A DNA stretch of 33,738 nucleotides from Chloroflexota bacterium (GTDB lineage Bacteria > Chloroflexota > Anaerolineae > J102): the NCBI GenBank assembly GCA_013151415.1, contig JAADII010000050.1, forward strand, positions 1 to 33,738, in the 5' to 3' direction. Positions 7,067-15,117 of the stretch are shown in pieces. The position numbers and the translations under genes were made by a program. Every line of letters begins with the position of its first letter. Within the stretch, counting starts at the first letter, position 1. The notes below the pieces were generated by a model. That model worked only from the letters and a program-made list of their open reading frames with translations, was not told where the DNA came from and searched no databases.

Positions 7067-8278
7067 ATGAAACTTCCCACTCGCGGCAATCGCGAACTTA
7101 TGCGCGCCATCAATCGCGCCGCAGTTCTCAACACCATCCGAGAACGCGGCGATATCTCGCGCACCGAGGTGGCCGCCCTGACCGGCCTCAGCCCGGCCAC
7201 CATCACCACCATCACCGCCGAACTCATCGAGGAAGGGTTGGTCTTCGAGAAAACATCGGGGGATTCCCGCGGAGGACGCCGCCCTATCCTGTTGGCGCTC
7301 AATCCTCACGGGGGGTATGTGGTCGGCATCAAGTTGACCGAAGAGCATGTTTTTGGCGCTCTGACCGACCTCGAGGCCACGGTGTTGGCCAAGATGACCG
7401 GCGAAATGGAGAATCCACGGCTCGATACCGCGGTCAATGCGGTCGTGCGCGTGGTGAACGCTTTGGTGGAGCGAGCCGCGATCTCGCGCGAGAAGCTCCT
7501 GGGCGTGGGTGTGGGTCTGGCCGGGATTGTGGACGCAGGCGAGGGGGTTTTGCGCCATTCGCCGATTTTCGGTTGGCAAAATGTGCCTTTGGCCGGGTTG
7601 CTGCGTTCGCACCTTCACGTCCCGGTTTACATCGACAATGATGTGAACACGCTCACCCTGACCGAGCAACTGTTCGGAGCAGGCCGAGGCATCGAGAATT
7701 TTCTCACCATGACCATTGGTCGCGGGGTGGGCATGGGCGTTGTGCTGAACGGCCAGCTTTATCGCGGTCGGCATGGCGGCGCAGGCGAAATAGGCCATAC
7801 GGTGCTCGACCCCGAGGGGCCGAGGTGCGCGTGTGGCAATCGCGGGTGTCTCGAGACCTATGTCAGCGATCCGCATCTGTTGCGCATGGCCGGCGAGGCT
7901 TTTGCTCGCGGCGAGCTTCAAACCGAGATATCCACCGTCGAAGAGTTGCTCCAATTGGCCCGCGGTGGGAATCCGGTTGCGCGGGCCATCTATGCTCAGG
8001 CCGGTGAAAAGCTGGGCCGCACCATCGCCAATTTGATCAACGCCTTGAATCCGAGCCTTATCATCATCAGTGGCGAAGGCATGCGCGCGGCCGATTTCAT
8101 CGTTGATTCCCTGCACGCGGCCATTGAGCGGCATGTCATGCCGGGGTTGGCCGGGGACGCGGAGGTTCGCATTGATTTGATGAGTGATGACGCCTGGGCG
8201 CGTGGCGCGGCCAGCCTGGTTTTGCAAGAACTCTTCAAGACGCCCTTTTTCAGAACCGCGTCAGCCTCCTCTCGCTGA
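7067..8278 (+). CDS. ROK-family transcriptional regulator
   Basis: A 403-residue protein of the NagC/XylR type. Residues about 8-65 are a winged helix-turn-helix (NRAAVLNTIRERGDISRTE, then ALTGLSPATITTITAELIE). The sugar kinase-like domain follows, with YIDNDVN (188-194), the EIGH motif (241-244) and the ROK zinc site CACGNRGC with C254, C256 and C261. The sugar-binding Glu of GCLETY is present. D192 is retained, so residual kinase activity is not excluded. The ATG at 7067 is preferred over two TTG codons just upstream (7046, 7049) because the predicted transcript starts near 7039. It precedes, in the same direction, a sugar ABC transporter and two glycosidase genes, and is their likely ligand-responsive repressor. 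Confidence 0.93.
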   Translation: MKLPTRGNRELMRAINRAAVLNTIRERGDISRTEVAALTGLSPATITTITAELIEEGLVFEKTSGDSRGGRRPILLALNPHGGYVVGIKLTEEHVFGALTDLEATVLAKMTGEMENPRLDTAVNAVVRVVNALVERAAISREKLLGVGVGLAGIVDAGEGVLRHSPIFGWQNVPLAGLLRSHLHVPVYIDNDVNTLTLTEQLFGAGRGIENFLTMTIGRGVGMGVVLNGQLYRGRHGGAGEIGHTVLDPEGPRCACGNRGCLETYVSDPHLLRMAGEAFARGELQTEISTVEELLQLARGGNPVARAIYAQAGEKLGRTIANLINALNPSLIIISGEGMRAADFIVDSLHAAIERHVMPGLAGDAEVRIDLMSDDAWARGAASLVLQELFKTPFFRTASASSR

Positions 8279-8595
8279 AGTTCATTTTCGTTCCGCCCGC
8301 ACCCCTCATTTCCGCCTCTTTTTTTGCCCAAAACATTATTTAATCACCAAAAAAAGTCTGTTCAGGAGGTGATTCTGCCGATACAGCACACGCAATTCCG
8401 AATGATTTCACGCTGTTCTTCCTTTCGTTCGCTGCATCCACTCATCCCGCGCGTTCCGAGTCTCGGCCAAACGACGAATGCAAGCTCGGCTCCCGCGGCA
8501 ACGCTTTGATCACATGAGCAAAAAAGCGTCGCGCCTGGCCTTGCTCACGACGCCGGGTGAAGTCGTGCAATCACAAATCACAGGAGGATTTTCTA
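8279..8595 (+). other. Intergenic leader region before the sugar-binding protein gene
   Basis: No gene is convincing in these 317 bases. AATCACC (8342-8348) pairs perfectly with GGTGATT (8368-8374), which lies inside the strong Shine-Dalgarno-like AGGAGGTGATT; no ATG follows that sequence at a usable distance. The true ribosome-binding site of the next gene, AGGAGG, is at 8582-8587. No convincing promoter was identified, although one is expected here. Confidence 0.5.
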
Positions 8596-9915
8596 ATGAA
8601 GGCGTTCAACAAATGGATTGTCATCGCACTGGTGGTGGCGTTGGCCCTGTTGCTTGGCGCATGCCGCCAGGCCGCCACGCCCGAACCAACAAGCCCACCC
8701 ACAGCTCCCCCTCCCACCAAAGCTCCGGAACCCACCAAAGCCGTCGAACCACCTGCGGAGCCGGTGACCATCACCTATTGGCACACGATGAGCGACCCGG
8801 AAACCGCGCAATTGGAGAAGGTGGTGGCTGCGTTCGAGGCTGCGAATCCGGGCATCAAAGTGGAGACCACGCGTTTCGCCTATGACGACTTTAAGTCGGC
8901 CTTGCTGACGGGGCTGGCGGGCGGCGAAGCGCCAGATACGGCCCGCATGGACATCGTGTGGGCGCCTGAATTCGCCGAGCAGGAGGCGCTGTTGCAACTG
9001 GATGGCGTGATGCCCGAGTTCGAGACATTGGCGGAGAAAGTGTTCCCCGGTCCGCTGGCCACGAACTATTGGAAAGGGCATTACTACGGCTTGCCGCAGA
9101 ACACGAACACGCAGGTGTTGCTGTGGAACAAGAGCAACTTCGAGGCTGCGGGGCTGGCGGGGCCGCCCGAGACCATGGAGGAGTTCGCTCAGGTGGCCTG
9201 CGAGCTCTCGGACCCGGCCAATGAGCAATACGGCTATGCCCTGGGCGGCACCTACTTCTGGGCGCCAGCGCCGGTGTTCTACGCCATGGGCGGCCGCATT
9301 GTGGACGAAGCCATCACGACGGCGGACGGGTACATCAATGGGCCGGAGAGCGTGGCGGCATTCTCGTTGCTGAAAGACCTCTACGACAAGGGGTGTCTGT
9401 CGCCCAACCTGCTGGGCGGCGGCATCGGCACGGCCGACGGGCATGCGACGGGCAAGTACGCCATGATCACGGATGGCCCGTGGATGGTGGACATCTACAA
9501 GGGCGCGTATCCGGACTTCGAGGTGAACTTCGCCCTGGTGCCCAAAGGGCCGGACGGGACCACTAGCTCGGTGGTGGGCGGCGAGGATGTGGTCATTTTC
9601 GCAACCAGCGAGCAGCAAGAGGCGGCCATGAAGTGGGCGTCGTATTTGCTGAGCGAGGAGGCGCAGAAGATGATGGCCGAAGTGGGCGTGATTCCGACGC
9701 GTGCGGATTTGATCGGCGACCCGTCGTTGCCCGAGTACTTCGACATCTTCCTGCAACAATTGCAGACGGCGCAGGCTCGCGTGCCGCATCCGCGCTGGTC
9801 GGACATGGACGGGGCCATCAACAACGCCTTCCAGCGCATGTTGCGCGGGGATCAGACTGTGCAAGAGGCTCTCGACCAGGCCGCCAGCGAGATCAACCAG
9901 ATGCTGGCGCAGTAG
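8596..9915 (+). CDS. ABC transporter sugar-binding lipoprotein
   Basis: A 439-residue extracytoplasmic solute-binding protein of the maltose-binding (family 1) type. The N-terminus is a lipoprotein signal: MKAFNK, a hydrophobic run, then the lipobox LLGAC with C23 as the lipidated residue, followed by a Pro/Thr/Lys-rich tether (to about residue 55). The mature protein begins VTITYWHTMSDPETAQLEKV, a standard family start, and later has GKYAMITDGPWMVDIYKG and the C-terminal hinge region typical of these proteins. The ATG at 8596 has AGGAGG 8 nt upstream. Its sugar is not readable from sequence; the downstream GH66 and GH15-like enzymes point to alpha-1,6-linked glucose oligosaccharides. Confidence 0.94.
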   Translation: MKAFNKWIVIALVVALALLLGACRQAATPEPTSPPTAPPPTKAPEPTKAVEPPAEPVTITYWHTMSDPETAQLEKVVAAFEAANPGIKVETTRFAYDDFKSALLTGLAGGEAPDTARMDIVWAPEFAEQEALLQLDGVMPEFETLAEKVFPGPLATNYWKGHYYGLPQNTNTQVLLWNKSNFEAAGLAGPPETMEEFAQVACELSDPANEQYGYALGGTYFWAPAPVFYAMGGRIVDEAITTADGYINGPESVAAFSLLKDLYDKGCLSPNLLGGGIGTADGHATGKYAMITDGPWMVDIYKGAYPDFEVNFALVPKGPDGTTSSVVGGEDVVIFATSEQQEAAMKWASYLLSEEAQKMMAEVGVIPTRADLIGDPSLPEYFDIFLQQLQTAQARVPHPRWSDMDGAINNAFQRMLRGDQTVQEALDQAASEINQMLAQ

Positions 9916-9944
9916 TCGGGCCAGCATTCCATCGCAACTTGGTT

Positions 9945-9985
9945 GCGGGTTCTGTCTCGTTCTACAATGGCGAGACAGAACCCGC
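9945..9985 (+). promoter_or_regulatory. Perfect 15-bp stem-loop between binding-protein and permease genes
   Basis: GCGGGTTCTGTCTCG (9945-9959) and CGAGACAGAACCCGC (9971-9985) are exact inverted copies with an 11-nt loop. No T-run follows, so it is not a standard intrinsic terminator. In binding-protein operons such structures can protect the 3' end of the upstream message and reduce permease expression; that role is inferred here. Confidence 0.8.
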
Positions 9986-10022
9986 CTTCTGGCCGCCGCA
10001 TCCCCTCATCTTCTTGTCACCC

Positions 10023-10925
10023 ATGCGCATTTCCCCCAAACGCGATCGGAAAGAGACGCTTACGGCCTTTCTCTTTTTGGCGCCCGGTTTTGCACTGTTC
10101 CTGCTCTTTCTGCTGGGGCCGATGGCGTATTCTTTCCGCATCAGCTTTTACGATTGGAAGATCGTCAATCCGGCCAAATCGCAATGGGTTGGCCTGGCGA
10201 ATTACGCCGAAACTCTGGCCAACCCCATCTTTCGCCGCGCGGTGATCAACACCCTGGCCTATGCTGTGGTCACGGTTCCGGCTCAGATCGCGCTCGGCCT
10301 GGCAGTGGCCATTCTGCTCAATCAGCGCATTCGCGGGCGCGCCGCGTTTCGCGTAATCTATTATTTGCCCGTGATCACCTCCTGGGTCATTGTCAGCTTG
10401 CTGTTCGAGTACATGTTCATTGGCCAGGCCGGGCTGGTGAATTATGTCTTGCGGGATGTTCTCGGCCTCATTTCGGAAAATATCTTCTGGCTCGCCGACC
10501 CGATCCTGACTTTTGTGCCCATTCATCTTTTGGGCATATGGAAGGGCGTGGGCTGGACGGCCATCATCTGTTTGGCGGGTTTGCAGGCCATTCCCGAGCA
10601 TTTGCAAGAGGCCGCGGAGGTGGATGGCGCGGGGGTCGCGGCGCGATTTTTCTACATTACATTGCCGCTCTTACGCCCCACGCTGGTGTTCCTGGTGGTG
10701 GTGCTCACCATTGGCGCACTCAACGCCTACATTTCCAACCTGCTCATCACCAACGGCGGCGACCCGCTCGACCTCACGCATTTTGTGCTTACGCTCATGT
10801 ATGAAGCCACCTTCGGCCGGCTGGATTTCGGCGCGGGAGCGGCCATTAGTTACATGCTGACGCTATTCGTTTTCATCATCAGCGTGGTGCAAATCCGTCT
10901 GTTGCGTCGTGAAATGGATATTTGA
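10023..10925 (+). CDS. Sugar ABC transporter permease (MalF-type)
   Basis: A 300-residue inner-membrane permease with six predicted membrane segments, beginning with TAFLFLAPGFALFLLFLL (about 10-27). The cytoplasmic EAA loop that docks the ATPase is clear at about 195-222: LQEAAEVDGAGVAARFFYIT followed by LPLLRP. The start is the ATG at 10023; no good ribosome-binding site is visible and no better start exists in frame near it. It lies 107 nt after the binding-protein gene and 1 nt before the second permease. It forms the channel with the next protein. Sequence at its end (LLRREMDI) is typical for the family. Confidence 0.94.
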   Translation: MRISPKRDRKETLTAFLFLAPGFALFLLFLLGPMAYSFRISFYDWKIVNPAKSQWVGLANYAETLANPIFRRAVINTLAYAVVTVPAQIALGLAVAILLNQRIRGRAAFRVIYYLPVITSWVIVSLLFEYMFIGQAGLVNYVLRDVLGLISENIFWLADPILTFVPIHLLGIWKGVGWTAIICLAGLQAIPEHLQEAAEVDGAGVAARFFYITLPLLRPTLVFLVVVLTIGALNAYISNLLITNGGDPLDLTHFVLTLMYEATFGRLDFGAGAAISYMLTLFVFIISVVQIRLLRREMDI

Positions 10926-10926
10926 C

Positions 10927-11766
10927 ATGGGCATGAAGCGCAGTCGATTTTTGAGCAAGACCATCACCTACATTCTGCTCCTGGCGGGCGCGATCATTGT
11001 GTTCATTCCCTTCTGGTACATGATCGTCACTTCGCTCAAGCCCCAATCCTATATTTTCGAGATTCCGCCGCGTTTGTGGCCGCGCGAGGTCACGTTGCAA
11101 AACTACGTGGTGGCTCTGAGCAAGGACCGATTCGGGCTTTATTTTCTCAATAGTCTGGTCGTGGCCATAACCACCACCGCCGTGACCGTGTTCATCTCCT
11201 CGTTGCTCGCCTACGCCTTCGCTCGGCTCCGCTTTCCATTCAAAGAGGCGCTGTTTTATTTGCTTTTGCTGGGCATGATGATTCCGCCGGTCATGCTGAT
11301 CATTCCTCAATTCATCGTCGCCAAGCAGTTGGGATTGCTGGATTCGCTGCAAGGTTTGGTGTTGGTCTACATCACCATGAATCTCGCCATGCAGACCTTC
11401 TTGCTGCGCGGGTTTTTCGAAGACATTCCGCAAGAGTTGGAGGATGCGGCCTTGATCGACGGGGCCGGACGCTGGACGATTTTCTGGCGGGTGATCATCC
11501 CCCTTTCGCGACCCGGTCTGGCCGTGGTGACCATTTTCACCTTTCTCTATAGCTGGGATGAATTTCCCTGGGCGCATGTGGCCATCAAAGAGACCACGCG
11601 GCGCACGCTTCCCATCGCCATCGCGCTTTTCCAGTCGCAACATCTCACCGAGTGGGGTCAGGTTTTTGCGGCCTCCATCGTCGCCCTGATTCCGGTGGTG
11701 TTGGTGTTCGTCATCTTCCAGCGCTATTTCATCCAGGGCATTTCCACTTCGGGGCTGAAAGGCTGA
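10927..11766 (+). CDS. Sugar ABC transporter permease (MalG-type)
   Basis: A 279-residue inner-membrane permease, second half of the heterodimeric channel. It has about six membrane segments; the first is YILLLAGAIIVFIPFWYMI and is followed by TSLKP, a hallmark of MalG-like proteins. The EAA loop is at about 170-197 (ELEDAALIDGAGRWTIFWRV, then IIPLSRPG). The start is ATG 10927, one base after the stop of the first permease gene, with a second ATG at 10933 as an alternative; coupling to upstream translation is likely. No ATPase gene follows: the next gene is a glycosidase, so a shared MsmK/UgpC-like ATPase encoded elsewhere must power the transporter. Confidence 0.94.
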   Translation: MGMKRSRFLSKTITYILLLAGAIIVFIPFWYMIVTSLKPQSYIFEIPPRLWPREVTLQNYVVALSKDRFGLYFLNSLVVAITTTAVTVFISSLLAYAFARLRFPFKEALFYLLLLGMMIPPVMLIIPQFIVAKQLGLLDSLQGLVLVYITMNLAMQTFLLRGFFEDIPQELEDAALIDGAGRWTIFWRVIIPLSRPGLAVVTIFTFLYSWDEFPWAHVAIKETTRRTLPIAIALFQSQHLTEWGQVFAASIVALIPVVLVFVIFQRYFIQGISTSGLKG

Positions 11767-11769
11767 AAC

Positions 11770-13350
11770 ATGAAGCTGCTTCACGCCTATCCGCTCAAAG
11801 GCATGTTCCAACCGGGTGAGCGCGTCCGATTCCGGTTGGCGCTCGAGGCGAAAACCGCGACCCGCGCGCGTGTGCAGGCGCTCATCACCCACCTCGATAG
11901 GCCGGTTGGACGAGTGAGTCGGTCCGTCGATCTGCAACCCGGCCATCAGAACATCGACCTCACCTGGCGCTCACCGGCCGCCGCGCCGCGCGGATATGGC
12001 GTGGCCTTTTCTCTATGGAAAGAGGAGCAGAGGCTGGGGCGGCCTCTCTTCACGGCCTTCGATGTCTTGCCCGCTTGGACGACCTTCCCACGCTATGGCT
12101 TTCTCACCGATTTCGCGCCCGGTCGCACCGATATGGCCGCCACCTGCGAGCGTCTCTCGCGTTTTCACATCAACGGTCTTCAATTCTATGACTGGCAATT
12201 TCGCCACGACGCGCTGCTTCCGCCTGATGAAGAATATGTCGATCCCTTGGGGCGAACGCTTTCCTTGCGCACGGTGCGCGAGTTCATCACCGCGGCCCAT
12301 GAGCATGGCATGGCGGCAATGCCCTATCTGGCCATCTACGCCGCGTCTTTGGAATTCTGGCGCGACCACCCTCAATGGCGATTGGTGGATGAACGCGGCG
12401 AGGCGTTGACCTTCATGGATTTTCTGGGCCTGATGGACCCAACCGCCGGCCGCGGGTGGAGTGAGCATTTGTTGAATGAATGCACGCGCGCGCTCGCGGC
12501 CTTGCCCTTCGACGGACTGCACGTGGACCAATACGGCGAGCCCCGAAAGGCGTTTGACGTGCAAGGCGATGCGGTGAACTTGCCCCAGGCGTTTGTGGAT
12601 TTCATCGGCTCGCTCAAGAAGCGGCATCCTACGAAAACCGTGGTTTTCAACGCGGTGAGCGCCTGGCCCATCGAGGCGTTGGCGAATTCGCGTCAGGATT
12701 TCGAGTACATCGAGATCTGGCCGCCGGACGCGGACTACGCGGATGTGCTTCGCATCGTTCAGGATGCGCGGCGCTTATCAGGAGGACGTCCTGTGGTCAT
12801 CGCGCTCTACCTTCCCGCGACCCGCCCGGCGCATGTTCGTTTGGCCGACGCCCTGATTTTCTCGGCCGGCGGGAGCCGCATCGAGCTGGGCGAGCAGGCG
12901 CGCCTGCTCGCCGATCCCTATTTCCCCAAGCATCAAGCCCTCTCTTCCGAGCTGGAATCCATATTGCGCCGATACTACGACTTCGCGGTGCGCTACGGCG
13001 AACTTCTCGGCCCTTATGTCCACGACCGGCCCACTTTACGGGTCAAGGCCCCTCCCGGCGTGTGTAGCATTGCCCGGCGTTCGGGACGCTATCTCACCGT
13101 GGCGTTGATCAACTTCACCGGCGTCGAGCCTCGACGATGGGATGAAGCGCATCCAGAGCCGGTTTCACACGAAAACCCCGCCGTGTTCATCGAGATCGAG
13201 GCCCCGGTTGTGCGAGCCTGGTGGGCCAGTCCCGACCGTCATGATCCGGCCATGCATTCCATTCCCCATCACCGCCAGGGCGAATGGCTGCGCGTCGCGC
13301 CGCCCCACCTGGATTATTGGACCATCCTGGTGATCGAACTCGGAGCATGA
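11770..13350 (+). CDS. Glycoside hydrolase family 66 enzyme (dextranase/cycloisomaltooligosaccharide synthase type)
   Basis: A 526-residue protein matching GH66, whose members cut alpha-1,6-glucan internally or cyclise it. An N-terminal immunoglobulin-like domain (1-100) precedes the catalytic barrel starting at FPRYGFLTDF. The likely nucleophile is D253 in FDGLHVDQYG, and the likely acid/base is E315 in FEYIEIWPPD. A beta domain closes the protein (about 425-526). There is no signal peptide, whereas characterised dextranases are mostly secreted, so this one should act in the cytoplasm on imported oligosaccharides. The start ATG is 3 nt after the permease stop, and its end overlaps the GH15-like start. 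Whether it hydrolyses or cyclises cannot be told. Confidence 0.85.
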   Translation: MKLLHAYPLKGMFQPGERVRFRLALEAKTATRARVQALITHLDRPVGRVSRSVDLQPGHQNIDLTWRSPAAAPRGYGVAFSLWKEEQRLGRPLFTAFDVLPAWTTFPRYGFLTDFAPGRTDMAATCERLSRFHINGLQFYDWQFRHDALLPPDEEYVDPLGRTLSLRTVREFITAAHEHGMAAMPYLAIYAASLEFWRDHPQWRLVDERGEALTFMDFLGLMDPTAGRGWSEHLLNECTRALAALPFDGLHVDQYGEPRKAFDVQGDAVNLPQAFVDFIGSLKKRHPTKTVVFNAVSAWPIEALANSRQDFEYIEIWPPDADYADVLRIVQDARRLSGGRPVVIALYLPATRPAHVRLADALIFSAGGSRIELGEQARLLADPYFPKHQALSSELESILRRYYDFAVRYGELLGPYVHDRPTLRVKAPPGVCSIARRSGRYLTVALINFTGVEPRRWDEAHPEPVSHENPAVFIEIEAPVVRAWWASPDRHDPAMHSIPHHRQGEWLRVAPPHLDYWTILVIELGA

Positions 13351-14411
13351 ACATGACCGATTTGCACCAACGCAGCATTGAGATCATCTTGCAAAACCAA
13401 AGCCCCACCGGCGCGTATCCGGCTTGTCCAAATTTTCCCACGTATCAATATTCCTGGTTCCGTGATGGCGCGTTCATCGCCTACGCCATGGACCTCAGCG
13501 GCCACTACGAGAGCGCCGGCCGTTTCCACGATTGGGCCGCTCGCAATATTCTAAAGCGCGGCGATGTCGTTGCTCGCGCCTTGCTCAAAGCGCGCGCCAA
13601 CGAACCCCTGGGCGCGGAAGACATCCTGCACACGCGCTATTTGCTATCGGGAGAAGAGGCCGACGAGCCGTGGCCCAACTTTCAACTGGATGGCTTCGGC
13701 GTCTGGTTATGGGCGCTCCGACAACATCAGCTTTTGAGCCGACGCGACCTTCCGCTGATCCATGTGCAGGCGGCTCGGTTGGCGGCCGATTACATCGCCG
13801 CGCTCTGGCGTCGGCCCTGCTATGATTGCTGGGAGGAGTTTCCCGAACACATTCATGCTTACACCCTGGCCTCGATCTACGGCGGGCTTCAGGCTCACGC
13901 CGAGCTTTCGGGCCATGACCATTCGGCCGCGCTCGCCGAAATCCGGGCATTCCTCCTCGCCAACGCCGTGCATCGCGGACATTTTGTCAAATTCATCGGC
14001 TCGACCGAGGTGGACGCCAGCCTTTTGGGGTTGGCCACGCCATTTGAAGTGTTCCCGCCCGATCATCCTCTGGTGGCGGCCACGGTGCAGGAGATCGAGG
14101 CGCATCTCTTGCGAGATGGCGGGGTGCATCGCTATGCCTGGGACACCTATTACGGTGGGGGCGCGTGGGTGTTGCTCACAGCCTGGCTGGGGTGGCATTA
14201 CGCCCGGGTGGGTGAACGCGAAAAAGCCTGGGAAGCCTTGAGGTGGGTGGAGACTCAGGCCGATGAGGCTGGTGAATTACCGGAGCAGACGCCCGTCAAT
14301 CTCAACGACGCCAGCTACTACGAACCCTGGCGACAACGGTGGGGCGAGATCGCCAAGCCTTTGCTCTGGTCTCATGCCATGTACATTGTGCTTCATTCGG
14401 AGTTGCTTTGA
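13347..14411 (+). CDS. GH15-like alpha-glucosidase/glucoamylase family protein
   Basis: A 354-residue (alpha/alpha)6-barrel protein. The N-terminal YQYSWFRDGAFIAYAMD (about 34-49) matches the substrate-binding start of GH15 enzymes. DCWEEFPEHIHAYTLASIY (160-178) carries the likely catalytic acid E163 or E164, and GELPEQTP (309-316) the likely base E313, followed by PLLWSHAMYI as in the family. It is shorter than fungal glucoamylases and lacks a signal peptide, so it is probably a cytoplasmic exo-acting alpha-glucosidase, releasing glucose from oligosaccharides. Start ATG 13347 overlaps the GH66 stop (ATGA); ATG 13353 has better spacing to GGAG. Last gene of the sugar operon; the dispersed repeat follows. 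Confidence 0.85.
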   Translation: MNMTDLHQRSIEIILQNQSPTGAYPACPNFPTYQYSWFRDGAFIAYAMDLSGHYESAGRFHDWAARNILKRGDVVARALLKARANEPLGAEDILHTRYLLSGEEADEPWPNFQLDGFGVWLWALRQHQLLSRRDLPLIHVQAARLAADYIAALWRRPCYDCWEEFPEHIHAYTLASIYGGLQAHAELSGHDHSAALAEIRAFLLANAVHRGHFVKFIGSTEVDASLLGLATPFEVFPPDHPLVAATVQEIEAHLLRDGGVHRYAWDTYYGGGAWVLLTAWLGWHYARVGEREKAWEALRWVETQADEAGELPEQTPVNLNDASYYEPWRQRWGEIAKPLLWSHAMYIVLHSELL

Positions 14412-14415
14412 AAAT

Positions 14416-14595
14416 AGTCCAAAGTCCGAGGTCGGTCGGACAGGTCATGTCGTGATGAGCGGCCAGACCAACATAGACCACAGGACCAACATAGACCAAA
14501 AGGCCCATCGTCTATCTTGGTCTACTTTGGTCTACGTTGGTCGGCCCAAGCGATTTTCATCCCTATCGGAGCGGGCTGGCCCGCCGTCAGCCTGC
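14416..14595 (+). repeat. Dispersed palindromic repeat, copy A
   Basis: About 180 bp directly after the GH15-like stop. The left section (CCGAGGTCGGTCGGACAG, then TCATGTCGTGATGA) and right section (AAGCGATTTTCAT) match copy B at 25512-25653. The centre holds two GACCAACATAGACCA units and, inverted, TGGTCTAC units ending in TGGTCTACGTTGGTC, so it can fold into a long hairpin. It ends in GCGGGC-TG-GCCCGC (14571-14584), a perfect 6-bp stem. It separates two convergent genes. Confidence 0.85.
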
Positions 14596-14602
14596 TTTCA
14601 GT

Positions 14603-15049
14603 TCAGGCCACTGGTGTTTGACGCCATGATGCCGGCGCGGCCCAACTATGCTTGTTTCGTTTCAAGCCCTGACGTTTCCAGTTTTCGAATTGCGCTTTCC
14701 ATGTTGCAAAAAGAGGCTCCCCATACAACGGAACACCCCACTCCAGCGCCTCTAGAACGGTAAGGTGTAAGTTTTTCATCATCTGTTCCCATTCGGCCAT
14801 TGAATATGCTACGGCCTCGATAGGAGCATCACCGGTTCTTAGTCGGTTGAGCAAGTAAAGACGTTGGAAGAAATTTTTGGGGAATTCTCCACCTATAACC
14901 AAAATGTCTATATCGCTATGTTGATGCATTTCTCCGCGCGCCACTGAACCATGAAGAATAATGCAATCTGGCTTAAATGATTCGACGACGCGCTGGCAAT
15001 AGGCTTTGATGTCGGTTTGATAAGGAATATCCTGGGGAAAATCGTTCAT
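14603..15049 (-). CDS. Orphan MNT-type nucleotidyltransferase domain protein
   Basis: A 148-residue protein with the minimal nucleotidyltransferase motif IILHGSVARGEMHQHSDID (about 30-48), including the DxD metal site (DID). After it come ILVIGGEFPKNFFQRLYLLN and a helical C-terminus (MKNLHLTVLEALEWGVPLYG). The ATG at 15049 is chosen; a TTG at 15121 would add 24 poor residues and overlap the response regulator stop. No HEPN-type partner lies beside it: downstream is the dispersed repeat, upstream the response regulator. It may modify a protein or nucleic acid with a nucleotide, but the substrate is unknown. Base composition is lower in GC than neighbouring genes, which hints at transfer. Confidence 0.85.
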   Translation of the reverse strand: MNDFPQDIPYQTDIKAYCQRVVESFKPDCIILHGSVARGEMHQHSDIDILVIGGEFPKNFFQRLYLLNRLRTGDAPIEAVAYSMAEWEQMMKNLHLTVLEALEWGVPLYGEPLFATWKAQFENWKRQGLKRNKHSWAAPASWRQTPVA

Positions 15050-15117
15050 TGAGATTCTATCCAATGAAATAAATTGTACAGCATCATTCAAATGGTTGCA
15101 AGCAATGTTGAAAGCAA

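Noticed and set aside
8593-9927. Minus-strand open frame of 444 codons opposite the sugar-binding protein
   Set aside because: Antisense shadow; the plus strand has signal peptide, lipobox and ribosome-binding site.
14603-15049. MntA-HEPN toxin-antitoxin system
   Set aside because: Only the nucleotidyltransferase half is present; neither neighbour encodes a HEPN-like helical protein with an RxxxxH motif.
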